Shown here piece by piece: positions 53,807 through 62,592 of a DNA stretch of 64,000 bases. How positions within the stretch are numbered: position 1 is the stretch's first letter; each line of letters begins with the position of its first letter. Source of the stretch: Phragmitibacter sp965284365 (lineage in GTDB: Bacteria; Verrucomicrobiota; Verrucomicrobiia; Verrucomicrobiales; Verrucomicrobiaceae). Made by a program: the position numbers and the translations under genes. Below the pieces are notes generated by a model. It saw only the letters and a list, made by a program, of their open reading frames with translations. It did not search any database and was not told the origin of the DNA. The stretch is from positions 5,394,001 through 5,458,000 of the forward strand of contig OZ260079.1 of the NCBI GenBank assembly GCA_965284365.1, written 5' to 3'.

Positions 53807-54684
53807 GTCGGTGCCACCTCCCGTTTGGTGGAGATACGCTGCCAGGCCCAGCCACCGATCAGGATCACAGTGACCCCACCGAGCATGACGGCAGACAGGG
53901 CACTGGCCAGGGGAAGGTTCCTATCCTTCTGCGCACGCTGCGCGATCTTGTTCCCCAGCATCTCGGTATCCGTGCCGCCCGCGATATCGGGCACCACATA
54001 CATGCCCAATGTGCAAACGAAGACCATCAACGCCGCCGCGCCAATGCCCCGGCTGATGCTGCGCAGGAAGATTTTCTGAAAGGCCTTCCAACCCGATGCC
54101 CCGAGATCACGGGCACTTTCCATGAGGCTGAAGTCGAACTTCTCTGCAGCGGCGAAGAGCGGGAGAATGGCGAACGGGAGTTGCGTGTAAACCATGACCA
54201 GCAACACCGCGCCAGCATTGTAAAGGAGCACGCCTCCGTCATCCACAAGTCCCATGGACTGAAGCATGCGGCTGATGATTCCCTGTGGATGCAGCAGCGA
54301 CTTCCAGGCGAAGACACGGATGAGGAAGTTTGTCCAAAATGGCACGATGACCAGCAGCAGCCAGAGATTCTTCCAGCCGGGACTGCAGCGCGCCATCATG
54401 TAAGCCATGGGCACGGCCAGGATGAGGCAGATGATGGTGGTAGCAACGCACAGCCAAAGCGTGCGCCACAGGATGGCGAGGTATTGCGGGTCAGAGAGCG
54501 CGCGGAAATTATCCAGCGTCCAGCCCTCCCCCACCCCGCCCTGCATGTCTGCGGGGCGGAAGGCCAGAACGATGACCAGCAATGCCGGAGCTGCAAAGAA
54601 CGCCAAAAGCCAGGCCAGGGACGGCAGCGTGATGGCCCACTCTCCAAGCCGGTTTCCCCGCGTGCTGGCTTCGCCTCCCTTCAT
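53803..54684 (-). CDS. potB: Spermidine/putrescine ABC permease PotB
   Basis: A 293-residue inner-membrane permease with six hydrophobic segments and the EAA loop ESARDLGASGWKAFQKIFLR. N-terminal RPADMQGGVGEGWTLDNFR is typical for PotB/PotH. Together with PotC it makes the membrane part of the polyamine importer. It starts 7 bases after potA. Confidence 0.93.
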   Translation of the reverse strand: MKGGEASTRGNRLGEWAITLPSLAWLLAFFAAPALLVIVLAFRPADMQGGVGEGWTLDNFRALSDPQYLAILWRTLWLCVATTIICLILAVPMAYMMARCSPGWKNLWLLLVIVPFWTNFLIRVFAWKSLLHPQGIISRMLQSMGLVDDGGVLLYNAGAVLLVMVYTQLPFAILPLFAAAEKFDFSLMESARDLGASGWKAFQKIFLRSISRGIGAAALMVFVCTLGMYVVPDIAGGTDTEMLGNKIAQRAQKDRNLPLASALSAVMLGGVTVILIGGWAWQRISTKREVAPT

Positions 54685-54691
54685 GCCGATG

Positions 54692-55789
54692 CTACGAAGC
54701 AGCCTCCCGCAGCAGGAGCGCCTGACGCGCCTGAAAGGTCACGTTCAGCGTATCACCCCGTTTCAGGCTTGCCGTTGGGTGCGAGGTCTCGTTGGGAAGC
54801 TCCATACGGAAGCGATGCCCGCCTGCCTGAAGCCAAACGCAGGTGCTTGCTCCGCGATAAACGGTGTCTTCCACGGTGGATAACCATGTATTGGAGTCTG
54901 GAGGCGGCGCTGCACCATTGCAGGCCTGCAGGCGCTCGGGCCGCAGCATGACGAGCACATTGTCGCCTTTAGTTATATCAGCGCTACGCTCCACTTTCCA
55001 CTCGCCCAAGCCATCAAGCGCCACGGAGCAAAGGCCATCAGCGGTTTCAGAAGTCACGCGGCCACGGATGAAATTGGCATCGCCAATGAAGGATGCCACA
55101 AAGGCATTGCCCGGTTTCTCATACAGATCGGCGGGTCGGCCAACCTGCTCGATATTCCCCTCCCGCATGACGGCGATGCGGTCACTCAGACTCATGGCTT
55201 CCTCCTGATCGTGCGTCACGAAAAGGAAGGTGATGCCAACCTCTTCATGCAGCCGGTGCAGTTCCGTAAGCATGTGCTGTCGCAGCTTCAGGTCCAGCGC
55301 GGCGAGAGGTTCATCCAGCAGCAGTACCTCGGGTTTGTTGATGAGCGCACGTGCGATCGCCACGCGTTGACGCTGGCCGCCGCTGAGTTGGGCGGGGCGT
55401 TTGTGCGCATGCTCCTTGAGCTGGATGAGGCCCAGCATGGCCTCGACTTCGCGGGTGATGTAGGTGGGGTCTTTCTTCGCCATTTGCAGTCCGAAGGCGA
55501 CATTGTCCCGCACGCTCATGTGAGGGAATAGGGCGTAGTTTTGAAAGACGGTGTTTACCGGGCGCTTGTCGGGTGGCAGCGCGGTAATGTCCCGACCATT
55601 GAGCCAGACACGGCCTGAGTCGGGCTTCTCGAAGCCTGCCGCCATGCGAAGCAGCGTGGTTTTGCCGCAGCCGCTGGGTCCGAGCATCGAGAAGATCTCG
55701 CCCTTCTGGATCGTCAGCGACACCTCCTTCAAGGCACGCATGGCGCCGAAGTTCTTGGAGATGGAGTCAAAGACGAGAAAGCCTTCCAT
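54692..55789 (-). CDS. potA: Spermidine/putrescine ABC ATP-binding protein PotA
   Basis: The 365-residue ATPase has Walker A GPSGCGKTT, LSGGQRQRVAIARAL signature, Walker B VLLLDEPLAALD, and the H-loop THDQEEAMSLSDRI, followed by a TOBE domain (about 270-360). It powers polyamine uptake. It is the first gene of potABCD; one GGAGC repeat lies in the 204-base region upstream. Substrate assignment to polyamines comes from the whole operon. Confidence 0.93.
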   Translation of the reverse strand: MEGFLVFDSISKNFGAMRALKEVSLTIQKGEIFSMLGPSGCGKTTLLRMAAGFEKPDSGRVWLNGRDITALPPDKRPVNTVFQNYALFPHMSVRDNVAFGLQMAKKDPTYITREVEAMLGLIQLKEHAHKRPAQLSGGQRQRVAIARALINKPEVLLLDEPLAALDLKLRQHMLTELHRLHEEVGITFLFVTHDQEEAMSLSDRIAVMREGNIEQVGRPADLYEKPGNAFVASFIGDANFIRGRVTSETADGLCSVALDGLGEWKVERSADITKGDNVLVMLRPERLQACNGAAPPPDSNTWLSTVEDTVYRGASTCVWLQAGGHRFRMELPNETSHPTASLKRGDTLNVTFQARQALLLREAAS

Positions 55790-55889
55790 GGACAGCGCCG
55801 CAGTGAATACGGTTTCGCCCGGGATGCAAGTGTGGCGGAGAGATGTTGATTAAGTCATGGACGGGCGAAGCAGCCAAGGTGAATGCCAA

Positions 55890-55955
55890 GTCAGGGGTAA
55901 GCCGGCTCCGCCCCGTCGGAGCTTTGCTCCTCCAACCACAAAGCGGTAGCTGGCG
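55890..55955. repeat. GGAGC-hairpin dispersed repeat, copy 3
   Basis: Contains CGTCGGAGCTTTGCTCCTCC and CAACCACAAAGCGGTAGC, and shares TCAGGGG upstream with copy 1. Here the loop is TTT rather than AA, keeping the GGAGC/GCTCC stem. Confidence 0.65.
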
Positions 55956-55993
55956 CGACCGCCTTCCATAGAGCATCGAGAGATGCTAGCTTT

Positions 55994-56788
55994 TTATTTG
56001 GGCTCGGTCGTTGAGGCCGTGTCTTCGCCCTGAGTGGATGAGTCAGTCTGAGCATCCTCACTCTCTTTTTCTTCTTCCTCTTCCTCATCGGGCACTTTCT
56101 CGATCAACTCGCCACTGAAGTTCGCCAGCAGTCTGTCGAGGATTTTGCCCGCACCGTCGTACTTGAGGTCATCGATGATGGCCTTTTGTTCCGCGCCTTG
56201 GCCGCCCGGTTTGTGGAAGACATAGGCCAGGCCCTTGTGATCCCACTTGCGTTTATCCACCTTGAAGGCATCTGCATAACGTACCGTCTTGCCATTAGGC
56301 AGCACCAGATGGTCGGCATAACCTTTGAGAGTTTTGTTGCGATTCAACAGTAGCGTAAGGATCGCCGCCACGGCACCCACGAGCAGAGTTCCGCCCCACC
56401 AGAATTGCTGCTCGATCTCGTCCACGCTGTAATGTTTCGGGTCGGAGGCCCAGCCATGGGGAGCCGCATAGTCGTCCCAGCGGGGTTCCTGGAGAGAGGA
56501 ACTGACGACCCAACCCTTAACCCGGGCCTCAGTCAGCCAGGCGGCAGCTTCCGCTTCGCCCTTTTCCTTGGCCTTCTGGAAGTCGGTCACGACATGGTCC
56601 TGGAACCACTGCTTGTGCTCCACGACCTTGTTTGCCTTTGGGTAGCCCCACTTGCCGTCATAGAGAAAATAGCTGCCCATGCCGACAAGCATGGCGGTGA
56701 GGAGAAGCATGCGTTTGTAGTACCAGCGGGTCACCCCACACCTGATCTCACTGCTGCTGTCCACCTCGGCTGGCCGCTCTTCACTCAT
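55994..56788 (-). CDS. Two-helix membrane protein with acidic tail
   Basis: A 264-residue protein with membrane segments at about residues 27-44 and 130-150, a helical domain between them, and a Glu/Asp/Ser-rich C-terminal tail (about 230-264). No family recognised. It lies between the pot operon and the YdjY gene and is divergent from the latter. Confidence 0.6.
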   Translation of the reverse strand: MSEERPAEVDSSSEIRCGVTRWYYKRMLLLTAMLVGMGSYFLYDGKWGYPKANKVVEHKQWFQDHVVTDFQKAKEKGEAEAAAWLTEARVKGWVVSSSLQEPRWDDYAAPHGWASDPKHYSVDEIEQQFWWGGTLLVGAVAAILTLLLNRNKTLKGYADHLVLPNGKTVRYADAFKVDKRKWDHKGLAYVFHKPGGQGAEQKAIIDDLKYDGAGKILDRLLANFSGELIEKVPDEEEEEEKESEDAQTDSSTQGEDTASTTEPK

Positions 56789-56906
56789 ATGTACTTCTTA
56801 CTAACGACAAAAAGTGCCACTCGTGCAAGCACGCATCCTTGCTCTTGGCGGCGATTGTGGGCAAAATTTAGCCACCGCCGGGAACACATTTCGTCCATCG
56901 CTACAA

Positions 56907-56930
56907 TCTGAACAAAATCCTGGGTTCAGA
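56907..56930. promoter_or_regulatory. Inverted repeat in a divergent spacer
   Basis: TCTGAAC and GTTCAGA are perfect 7-base arms around a 10-base loop in the spacer before the YdjY gene. It may be a regulator site; no regulator is adjacent. Confidence 0.25.
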
Positions 56931-57034
56931 CACCAAACTTCATTGCTGCGTAGCGCTGCCAATGCTCTGCTATGAATACTCAATACCGCATGCACTCGCA
57001 CCACTCCAAAGCCTCTGACCACGGGAATACCGCC

Positions 57035-57835
57035 ATGGTGCGTCCTGTGATGGGGCGTTTTTTCTTCTGCTTGCTGGCGATCACGCTACCGCTGAGTTCA
57101 GGCCGTTTGGCTCTAGCGCAGGATGGCGGCGAGACCTCCCGCGAGGCCAAGCCAGATCCCGCGGGCCAAGCAAAAGCTGCTGCCGCGGTGGATGCCGCGA
57201 AACAGCGCATCAAGAAGACGGGCGAATCCTCCTATGAGTTGGGAGACATCAAATTCGACAGCCAGAGCCGCGAGATTCGTTTTCCGGCCGTGGTGAATAT
57301 GACGGACGGTATGCTGGAGTACGCCATCGTCACGGAAAACGGAAAGACCCACGAGAGTCTGTTGCGCACCACGATCAGCCCGACCGAGCTGAATCTGGTC
57401 ATGCTGCTGTGCAACTACGAGCCTCATGTGGGCGAAGCCGCGAAATTCATCCAGGAGCCCCAGCCTCAGACCAAGGCGATGATCGCCAAGCCCATGGAGA
57501 AGCCGGGCGCCAATCAACTGCTGGTGGATGTGGAGTGGAAGAACAAGGAAGCGCAAATGAAGAAGTCGCCGCTCGCCTCCTGGATCGTGAACAAGGAGAA
57601 CAAAGACGAGCTCTGGACGAATCACTGGACCTACACGGGCTCGATCATCGCGCAGGTCGGTTACACTGCCGAATACGAAGGTTCCATCATGGCGACGTAT
57701 TTCGACATGCTCTCCATCTACAATTGCCCGGTGGCGCAGAACACGAGCGATGAAGTCTGGCTCGTTAAGACCGCCTCCGTGCCCGCAGTTGAAACACCCG
57801 TCACCGTGATCCTTTCCCCCACCAAGCTGAACTGA
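57035..57835 (+). CDS. Secreted YdjY-domain protein
   Basis: A protein of about 266 residues with a signal peptide (MVRPVMGRFFFCLLAI) and a YdjY domain (about 65-265) with IKFDSQSREIRFPAVVNMTD, LRTTISPTELNLVMLLCNY and LLVDVEWKN. YdjY domains are found in secreted PVC proteins and are of unknown function. Start 57035 gives a good signal; an in-frame ATG at 56972 would add 21 residues rich in His/Ser. It is 18 bases ahead of the prenyltransferase-like gene, so both are probably co-transcribed. Confidence 0.8.
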   Translation: MVRPVMGRFFFCLLAITLPLSSGRLALAQDGGETSREAKPDPAGQAKAAAAVDAAKQRIKKTGESSYELGDIKFDSQSREIRFPAVVNMTDGMLEYAIVTENGKTHESLLRTTISPTELNLVMLLCNYEPHVGEAAKFIQEPQPQTKAMIAKPMEKPGANQLLVDVEWKNKEAQMKKSPLASWIVNKENKDELWTNHWTYTGSIIAQVGYTAEYEGSIMATYFDMLSIYNCPVAQNTSDEVWLVKTASVPAVETPVTVILSPTKLN

Positions 57836-57853
57836 CACCACCACGCTTCATCC

Positions 57854-59041
57854 ATGACCCTGCAACGCACCCTCCTTACACCGCTCCTCGCCTGTCTCAC
57901 GGCGACGGGCGTCTTTGCCCAATCGACCCCGCCGGATACCTCCAATGTATCGCTAAAGCAGGAGATTGATCTGGCAGTCACGCGTGGCCTGAATTTCCTC
58001 AAGACTCAGCAGAAATCGGATCAATCCTGGGAGCCTACCGAAGAGCCTGCGGTGAGCGCTCTGGTGCTGACAGCTTTCATGGCCGACCCCACCCGCAAGC
58101 CCACCGACGCCGTTCCCGACACAGTGGACAAGGGATACCAGTTCCTGCTCAGCAATGTGAAGCCTGATGGCGGCATCTATGGGAAAGGCCGCGCGAACTA
58201 CAATACTTCCATTGCCCTGTTGGCGCTGACGTTTAACCCCAAGCCGGAATACCAGCAGACGATTCTGGCAGCGCGCAAGTTCGTCATCGGTGATCAGACT
58301 GATTACGATGAAAAAGGCGCGCAGGACAATGCCTTTGACGGTGGCTTCGGCTACGGCCCGCAGGACAATGCCAAGCCTGCCAATGCCGACCTTTCTAACA
58401 CGAAGTTCGCGCTCGAATCTCTCTATTACTCAAAGCGCTTGTTTGAAGATCTGGCCAAGCCGGAAGACAAGAAGAATGATCTGAACTGGGGCGCCGCGAT
58501 CAAATTCGTGGAGCGTTGCCAGAACCGTCCCGCATCCAATGATCAGAAGTGGGCTAGCGATGACGCGGGAAACTTAGGTGGCTTCATTTACAAACCCGCG
58601 GTCGGCGGCAACAAAGCCGAAGACCAAAAGCTCCCCGATGGTCGCGTGGCCATGCGCTCCTACGGCAGCATCAGCTACGCAGGCATGCTCAGCTTCATCT
58701 ATGCAGGGCTGACTCCGGAAGATCCCCGTGTGCAGGCGGCGCTAAAGTGGCTGGGTGATAACTTTACGTTGGATGAGAATCCCGGCCTCGGCCAGGCAGG
58801 GAAGTTCTACTACTACCACACCATGGCGAAAGCTCTGACCGTGGCTGGCTTGGACGAACTGAAACTGAAAGATGGCAAGACCGTGGACTGGCGCACTCAA
58901 CTCGCAGATCACCTGCTGAAGATTCAGAAAGCGGATGGCTCCTGGGCCAATGATGAAGCTAAGTGGATGGAAGGCAATCCTGTGCTGACAACAGCTTATA
59001 CACTCATTGCGCTGGAGCATGTGTATCGCGCGCTGCGGTAG
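57854..59041 (+). CDS. Secreted terpene-cyclase/prenyltransferase-fold protein
   Basis: A 395-residue exported protein with a signal peptide (1-22) and an alpha/alpha-barrel fold of the squalene-cyclase/prenyltransferase type: repeated QQKSDQSWEPTEEPAVSALV, GYQFLLSNVKPDGGIYG, and the QKADGSWAND motif near the C-terminus, all QW-like repeats. Because it is exported, it is unlikely to be a classic squalene cyclase; PVC bacteria have many such secreted proteins of unknown role. It forms a likely two-gene operon with the YdjY gene. A hairpin follows after the stop. Confidence 0.8.
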   Translation: MTLQRTLLTPLLACLTATGVFAQSTPPDTSNVSLKQEIDLAVTRGLNFLKTQQKSDQSWEPTEEPAVSALVLTAFMADPTRKPTDAVPDTVDKGYQFLLSNVKPDGGIYGKGRANYNTSIALLALTFNPKPEYQQTILAARKFVIGDQTDYDEKGAQDNAFDGGFGYGPQDNAKPANADLSNTKFALESLYYSKRLFEDLAKPEDKKNDLNWGAAIKFVERCQNRPASNDQKWASDDAGNLGGFIYKPAVGGNKAEDQKLPDGRVAMRSYGSISYAGMLSFIYAGLTPEDPRVQAALKWLGDNFTLDENPGLGQAGKFYYYHTMAKALTVAGLDELKLKDGKTVDWRTQLADHLLKIQKADGSWANDEAKWMEGNPVLTTAYTLIALEHVYRALR

Positions 59042-59078
59042 GCGGAGCAAAAAGAAAATCATCTTTCTTCTCTTTAAA

Positions 59079-59109
59079 ATCGGCGATGCGCATAAAGCAC
59101 ATCGCCGAT
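59079..59109 (+). terminator. Strong hairpin after the cyclase-fold gene
   Basis: ATCGGCGATG and CATCGCCGAT form a perfect 10-base stem with an 11-base loop, 38 bases after the stop. Only a weak T-tract follows, but its position fits a terminator for the YdjY-cyclase operon. Confidence 0.55.
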
Positions 59110-59256
59110 CTCGTTTCTGCGGACGAAGACGTCTCGGACGGTTAACAACCAATAGAGAGATTAGGTATGATCGACCATCGCAAAACCTGTTTTGCTGGTT
59201 GTCATGCAGACAGCCAATCCGCTAACATGCACACTGTCCCTCGTAGGGACGCAAGT

Positions 59257-59910
59257 ATGCGCCGCGTTCATGAAATAACCCTATTGATGGGCAGCGCACT
59301 CCTGGCGGTACTCATCCTTCGTCCCCCTCTATTGCCATATGCGCCACATGTCTATTTCCCGATAGCCACTCTGCTATTTGCACTCAGCGTTGCCGCAGCG
59401 ATCACCCTCACCCTCCGTCCCCGTGCTGCCGCACTTGACCTGAGATCAACGCTTACTTACATCCTGTCAGTCGCTGGCTTGGCGTTTATGACCATGGCTG
59501 GCGTCAACGATCTTTGGCTGCCACTTACCTATCCGCTAAGATTCGTGCTCTTCCTTTCGGTCATCTGGCTTCTCTTCGTCATTCCGTGGATTGCATCCGA
59601 GTATCGAGTACTGCGCCGAAGTCCACTGGCGTTCGATGCTGCCCTACCTCCATTCCTCGCCCTGGGCCTCTACCAGCTAGATCCATCAAATTTTGATCTT
59701 TCCATTTTCTGGGATGACCAGTTTTGGTTGGCGCTTGGCCTTCCAGCAATCGTTATTACCTACTTCGTTATGTGCGCCAGGTTGCGGAACGAGCTCAGCA
59801 CGTTTGTTCCCCTCGTCATTTCGACGGCCCTTATCTATATCACACTTAGGCTGTCCATGGCAGTTGCCGTTCTCGGCTGCTACGTCCCCCAACTCAACTT
59901 CAAGCCTTAG
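59257..59910 (+). CDS. Six-helix membrane protein
   Basis: A protein of about 217 residues with six hydrophobic segments and no recognised family. The start could be ATG 59257 (MRRVHEI), 59227 or 59167; 59257 gives the usual basic start before the first helix. It stands alone and its codon use is less GC-rich than the core genes. Confidence 0.58.
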   Translation: MRRVHEITLLMGSALLAVLILRPPLLPYAPHVYFPIATLLFALSVAAAITLTLRPRAAALDLRSTLTYILSVAGLAFMTMAGVNDLWLPLTYPLRFVLFLSVIWLLFVIPWIASEYRVLRRSPLAFDAALPPFLALGLYQLDPSNFDLSIFWDDQFWLALGLPAIVITYFVMCARLRNELSTFVPLVISTALIYITLRLSMAVAVLGCYVPQLNFKP

Positions 59911-59983
59911 ATTGTATGTCCTAAGTCGTGCTTCGCAGCGCAGCAAAGGAATCACACGTTTTGCACGATAAAGAGATATCGCC

Positions 59984-60967
59984 CTACGCCTTTGGCTTGC
60001 TGAAATAGGCCCGCTGCTTCGCTGAGACCGCCAGGCCGGCCATTTCCATGACCTGCATCATGTCTTCCCAGACAAGTCTCTTCTCAGCCAGTCCCCCACC
60101 GTCTTCCTGCTCGCGGCGCAGGAGGTAGGACGGGTGGTAGGTCACCATGACCGGGATGCCGCGGAAATCCTGAAACTTGCCGCGCAGTTTGCCGACAGTG
60201 CCTTCGATTCCGAGTCCAGTCGAAGCAGTGGCTCCGAGAGCCACGAGCACTTTGGGCCGGATGATGTTAATCTCTGCTGTGATAAACGGAGCGCAGGTCA
60301 GCATCTCCCCGGGTGTGGGTGCACGATTCCGGTTGTTTTGAGGGCGACCGTCTTCGATCTTGGGACGGAATTTGCAGATGTTGCTAATATAAACGTCTGA
60401 GCGCCGCAGGCCCATGGCCTGGATGATCTTGGTGAGCAACTGCCCTGCCGGTCCGACGAAGGGTTCGCGTAGCTTCTCTTCCTCTGCGCCTGGTGCTTCA
60501 CCGACAAACATGATGTCTGCATCCGGGCTGCCTGTGGCAAAGACCATGATGTCGCGCAGCGTCCCGGTATTTCGGGCAGCCTCACAATTCTCCGCCTGCA
60601 ACGCCAGCTTCTTGAGTTCCGCCTCCTTCTCAGCGGTCACCATCGCAATGGCTTTGGGTGCGGAAGCCTTTGCGCTTTCGGAAACTACAGAAGCAGCCCA
60701 GGTTTTCTCAGCAGGAATTTCGCGCTCGGGCCTCGTGGGTGGAACGATTGCTGGCGTGGTCGTGGGCCTTACTTCCGGCCGTATTGCCACGTTGGATGGC
60801 ATGGCGCTCGATCTCGATCTCGTTTCCGGCGCCGCTGCAGGAGCAGCGGGCTTTCCTACGTGGCGAAGGGCCGAAACTGCGTCCTTGTCCAGGGTCACAT
60901 GCGTCGTTCCCCGTGCGCGTAGTTGCGCCAGGTAGTGCTGCAAGAGGTGCTGCGCGGGGTTGGGCAT
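59984..60967 (-). CDS. Uracil-DNA glycosylase, family 4-like
   Basis: A 327-residue DNA-repair protein. After a Pro/Ala-rich N-terminal tail (1-110) is a UDG domain (about 120-320) with motif A GEAPGAEEEKLREPFVGPAG, the NRAPTPGEM stretch and motif B TYHPSYLLR. Family 4 enzymes have four Fe-S cysteines; here three are seen (NCEAARN, SNICKFRP, MLTCAPF) and the first of the usual CxxC pair is alanine. It may have a modified cluster or none; a similar state appears known in related PVC proteins. Confidence 0.83.
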   Translation of the reverse strand: MPNPAQHLLQHYLAQLRARGTTHVTLDKDAVSALRHVGKPAAPAAAPETRSRSSAMPSNVAIRPEVRPTTTPAIVPPTRPEREIPAEKTWAASVVSESAKASAPKAIAMVTAEKEAELKKLALQAENCEAARNTGTLRDIMVFATGSPDADIMFVGEAPGAEEEKLREPFVGPAGQLLTKIIQAMGLRRSDVYISNICKFRPKIEDGRPQNNRNRAPTPGEMLTCAPFITAEINIIRPKVLVALGATASTGLGIEGTVGKLRGKFQDFRGIPVMVTYHPSYLLRREQEDGGGLAEKRLVWEDMMQVMEMAGLAVSAKQRAYFSKPKA

Positions 60968-61177
60968 TCGCAGGAAAAGTCACCGAGACACCGCTTGCTT
61001 AGGCGGTAAGGCCCCTCGGCGCAAGTGCCGGAAATCGCGATTTTGAGAAGATCTCCTCTCTAACTGGTATGATTTCTGTTGTTGGTTTAGGCAAGGCCTT
61101 GGGGAGGCGGCTTTTGTCTTGACCAGAGTTCAAAAAGCCGTCAAACTCGCTTTTTATTCAGAGTTGTTAACTACCCT

Positions 61178-61666
61178 ATGCGAATCACTCATCTTCTTGG
61201 ATTGGCCGCCGTTACACTGGTATGCGTATCATGCGGAAGCACTGGCCACAAAACAAAGACCGCCGGTGCCAAGAAGATCAGTGGAGTTCGGACGACCGCC
61301 TACACGCACAGTGAGGCCGATCACGTGAAATATGGCGCGAAAACCGCGACCGGTGACACCCTGAAATACGGCAACACCCGCAGCGCCGCTGCTGACTGGT
61401 CCGTCTACCCCGTAGGCACCGTCTTCAAGATTGATGGCGAGCCATTTGTGTATGAAGTGGACGACTACGGCTCGGCTCTGGTTGGCACTAATACCATCGA
61501 TATCTACAAGCCCAGCCGTGCTGAAATGAACAAATATGGCGCCAAACATGTGAGCATCAATGTGCTGCGTTGGGGCTCTTTCAGTCGCAGTTTGGCCATC
61601 ATGAAGCCGCGTACGAAGTATCCGCATATCCAGCAGATGGTGAAGCGGATCGAACGTAGCTCATAG
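61178..61666 (+). CDS. 3D-domain lipoprotein
   Basis: A 162-residue lipoprotein with lipobox VCVSC (cysteine at residue 19) and a 3D domain (about 40-115): TTAYTHSEADHVKYG, PVGTVFKIDGEPFVYEVDDY and GTNTIDIYKPS include the conserved aspartates. This double-psi barrel domain is found in lytic transglycosylases such as MltA and in Gram-positive cell-wall proteins, so a peptidoglycan-related role is likely. Length fits a single 3D domain. Confidence 0.83.
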   Translation: MRITHLLGLAAVTLVCVSCGSTGHKTKTAGAKKISGVRTTAYTHSEADHVKYGAKTATGDTLKYGNTRSAAADWSVYPVGTVFKIDGEPFVYEVDDYGSALVGTNTIDIYKPSRAEMNKYGAKHVSINVLRWGSFSRSLAIMKPRTKYPHIQQMVKRIERSS

Positions 61667-61721
61667 CATAGCCGTCCTGCCGCTGGCAGGGTAGCTGAAT
61701 CCACCGCGCAGACCGGTCACT

Positions 61722-62375
61722 GTGACCAAACAGGAACGCGCCCGCTATATTCTGGGAAAGCTGGGGGAGTTGTATCCCAATCCTCCCATCCCTCTTCATC
61801 ACCAGGATCCCTACACCCTGCTGGTCGCCGTGCTTTTGTCTGCGCAGTGCACGGACGCGCGGGTAAATCTGGTTACGCCTCACCTTTTTGCTCTGGCGGC
61901 AGGTCCGCAGGAAATGAGTCGGGCGCCGCTGGAAGAAATCGCGGCGATTGTGAAGCCCTGCGGCTTGGGACCTCAGAAGGCAAAAGCGATCAAGGAACTT
62001 TCCCGGCTCCTAGTGGAACACTATGACGGACAAGTGCCCGCCGATCTGGAGACTCTTGAGACGTTGCCGGGGGTCGGACATAAAACGGCTCAGGTCGTGA
62101 TGGCGCAATCCTTCGGAGTGCCGAGTTTTCCGGTGGACACGCATATCCACCGCCTGGCTCAGCGTTGGAAGCTCACCTCTGGCCAGTCGGTGCTCCAGAC
62201 CGAACGCGACCTCAAACAGCTATTCCCCACGGAAACCTGGAACAAGCTGCACCTTCAGATCATCTATTATGGCCGGGAATACTGCACAGCCCGGGGCTGC
62301 AATGGAACGATCTGCCCCATGTGCCGCGACCTTTTTCCCAACCGGAAAACGGCGCCTTCCACACGGAAAGCTTAG
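61722..62375 (+). CDS. nth: Endonuclease III
   Basis: A 217-residue base-excision repair enzyme (DNA glycosylase/AP lyase). It has the HhH-GPD fold with LPGVGHKTAQVV (catalytic lysine in GHK), the catalytic aspartate in PVDTHIHRL and a C-terminal cysteine group CTARGCNGTICPMC. The Fe-S spacing is C-x4-C-x4-C-x2-C rather than the usual C-x6-C-x2-C-x5-C, so one ligand may be shifted. It begins with GTG 61722 and is 55 bases after the 3D gene. Confidence 0.9.
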   Translation: MTKQERARYILGKLGELYPNPPIPLHHQDPYTLLVAVLLSAQCTDARVNLVTPHLFALAAGPQEMSRAPLEEIAAIVKPCGLGPQKAKAIKELSRLLVEHYDGQVPADLETLETLPGVGHKTAQVVMAQSFGVPSFPVDTHIHRLAQRWKLTSGQSVLQTERDLKQLFPTETWNKLHLQIIYYGREYCTARGCNGTICPMCRDLFPNRKTAPSTRKA

Positions 62376-62592
62376 CCGCCGCGTTTGCGAGCTTGTCCGT
62401 TAGCCATTCCTCCGGTAAAAAAAGCGAGCGCACAGTCTTGTGCCGATTGCCAACAATTTCAGGGCCTTGGCGCAGATTTTTCTTGTCCTTTTCCTTGCTG
62501 CCCTGCTCTGGCTCGCCTATTTCATATTGATTAATCACCTCCCACTCCCTGCGGCCATCCTCTGCATGAGACAAATCACGACTCGACGCACC

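Noticed and set aside
61110..61150. Sigma-70 promoter (TTGACC) before the 3D lipoprotein gene
   Set aside because: No acceptable -10 element at proper spacing.
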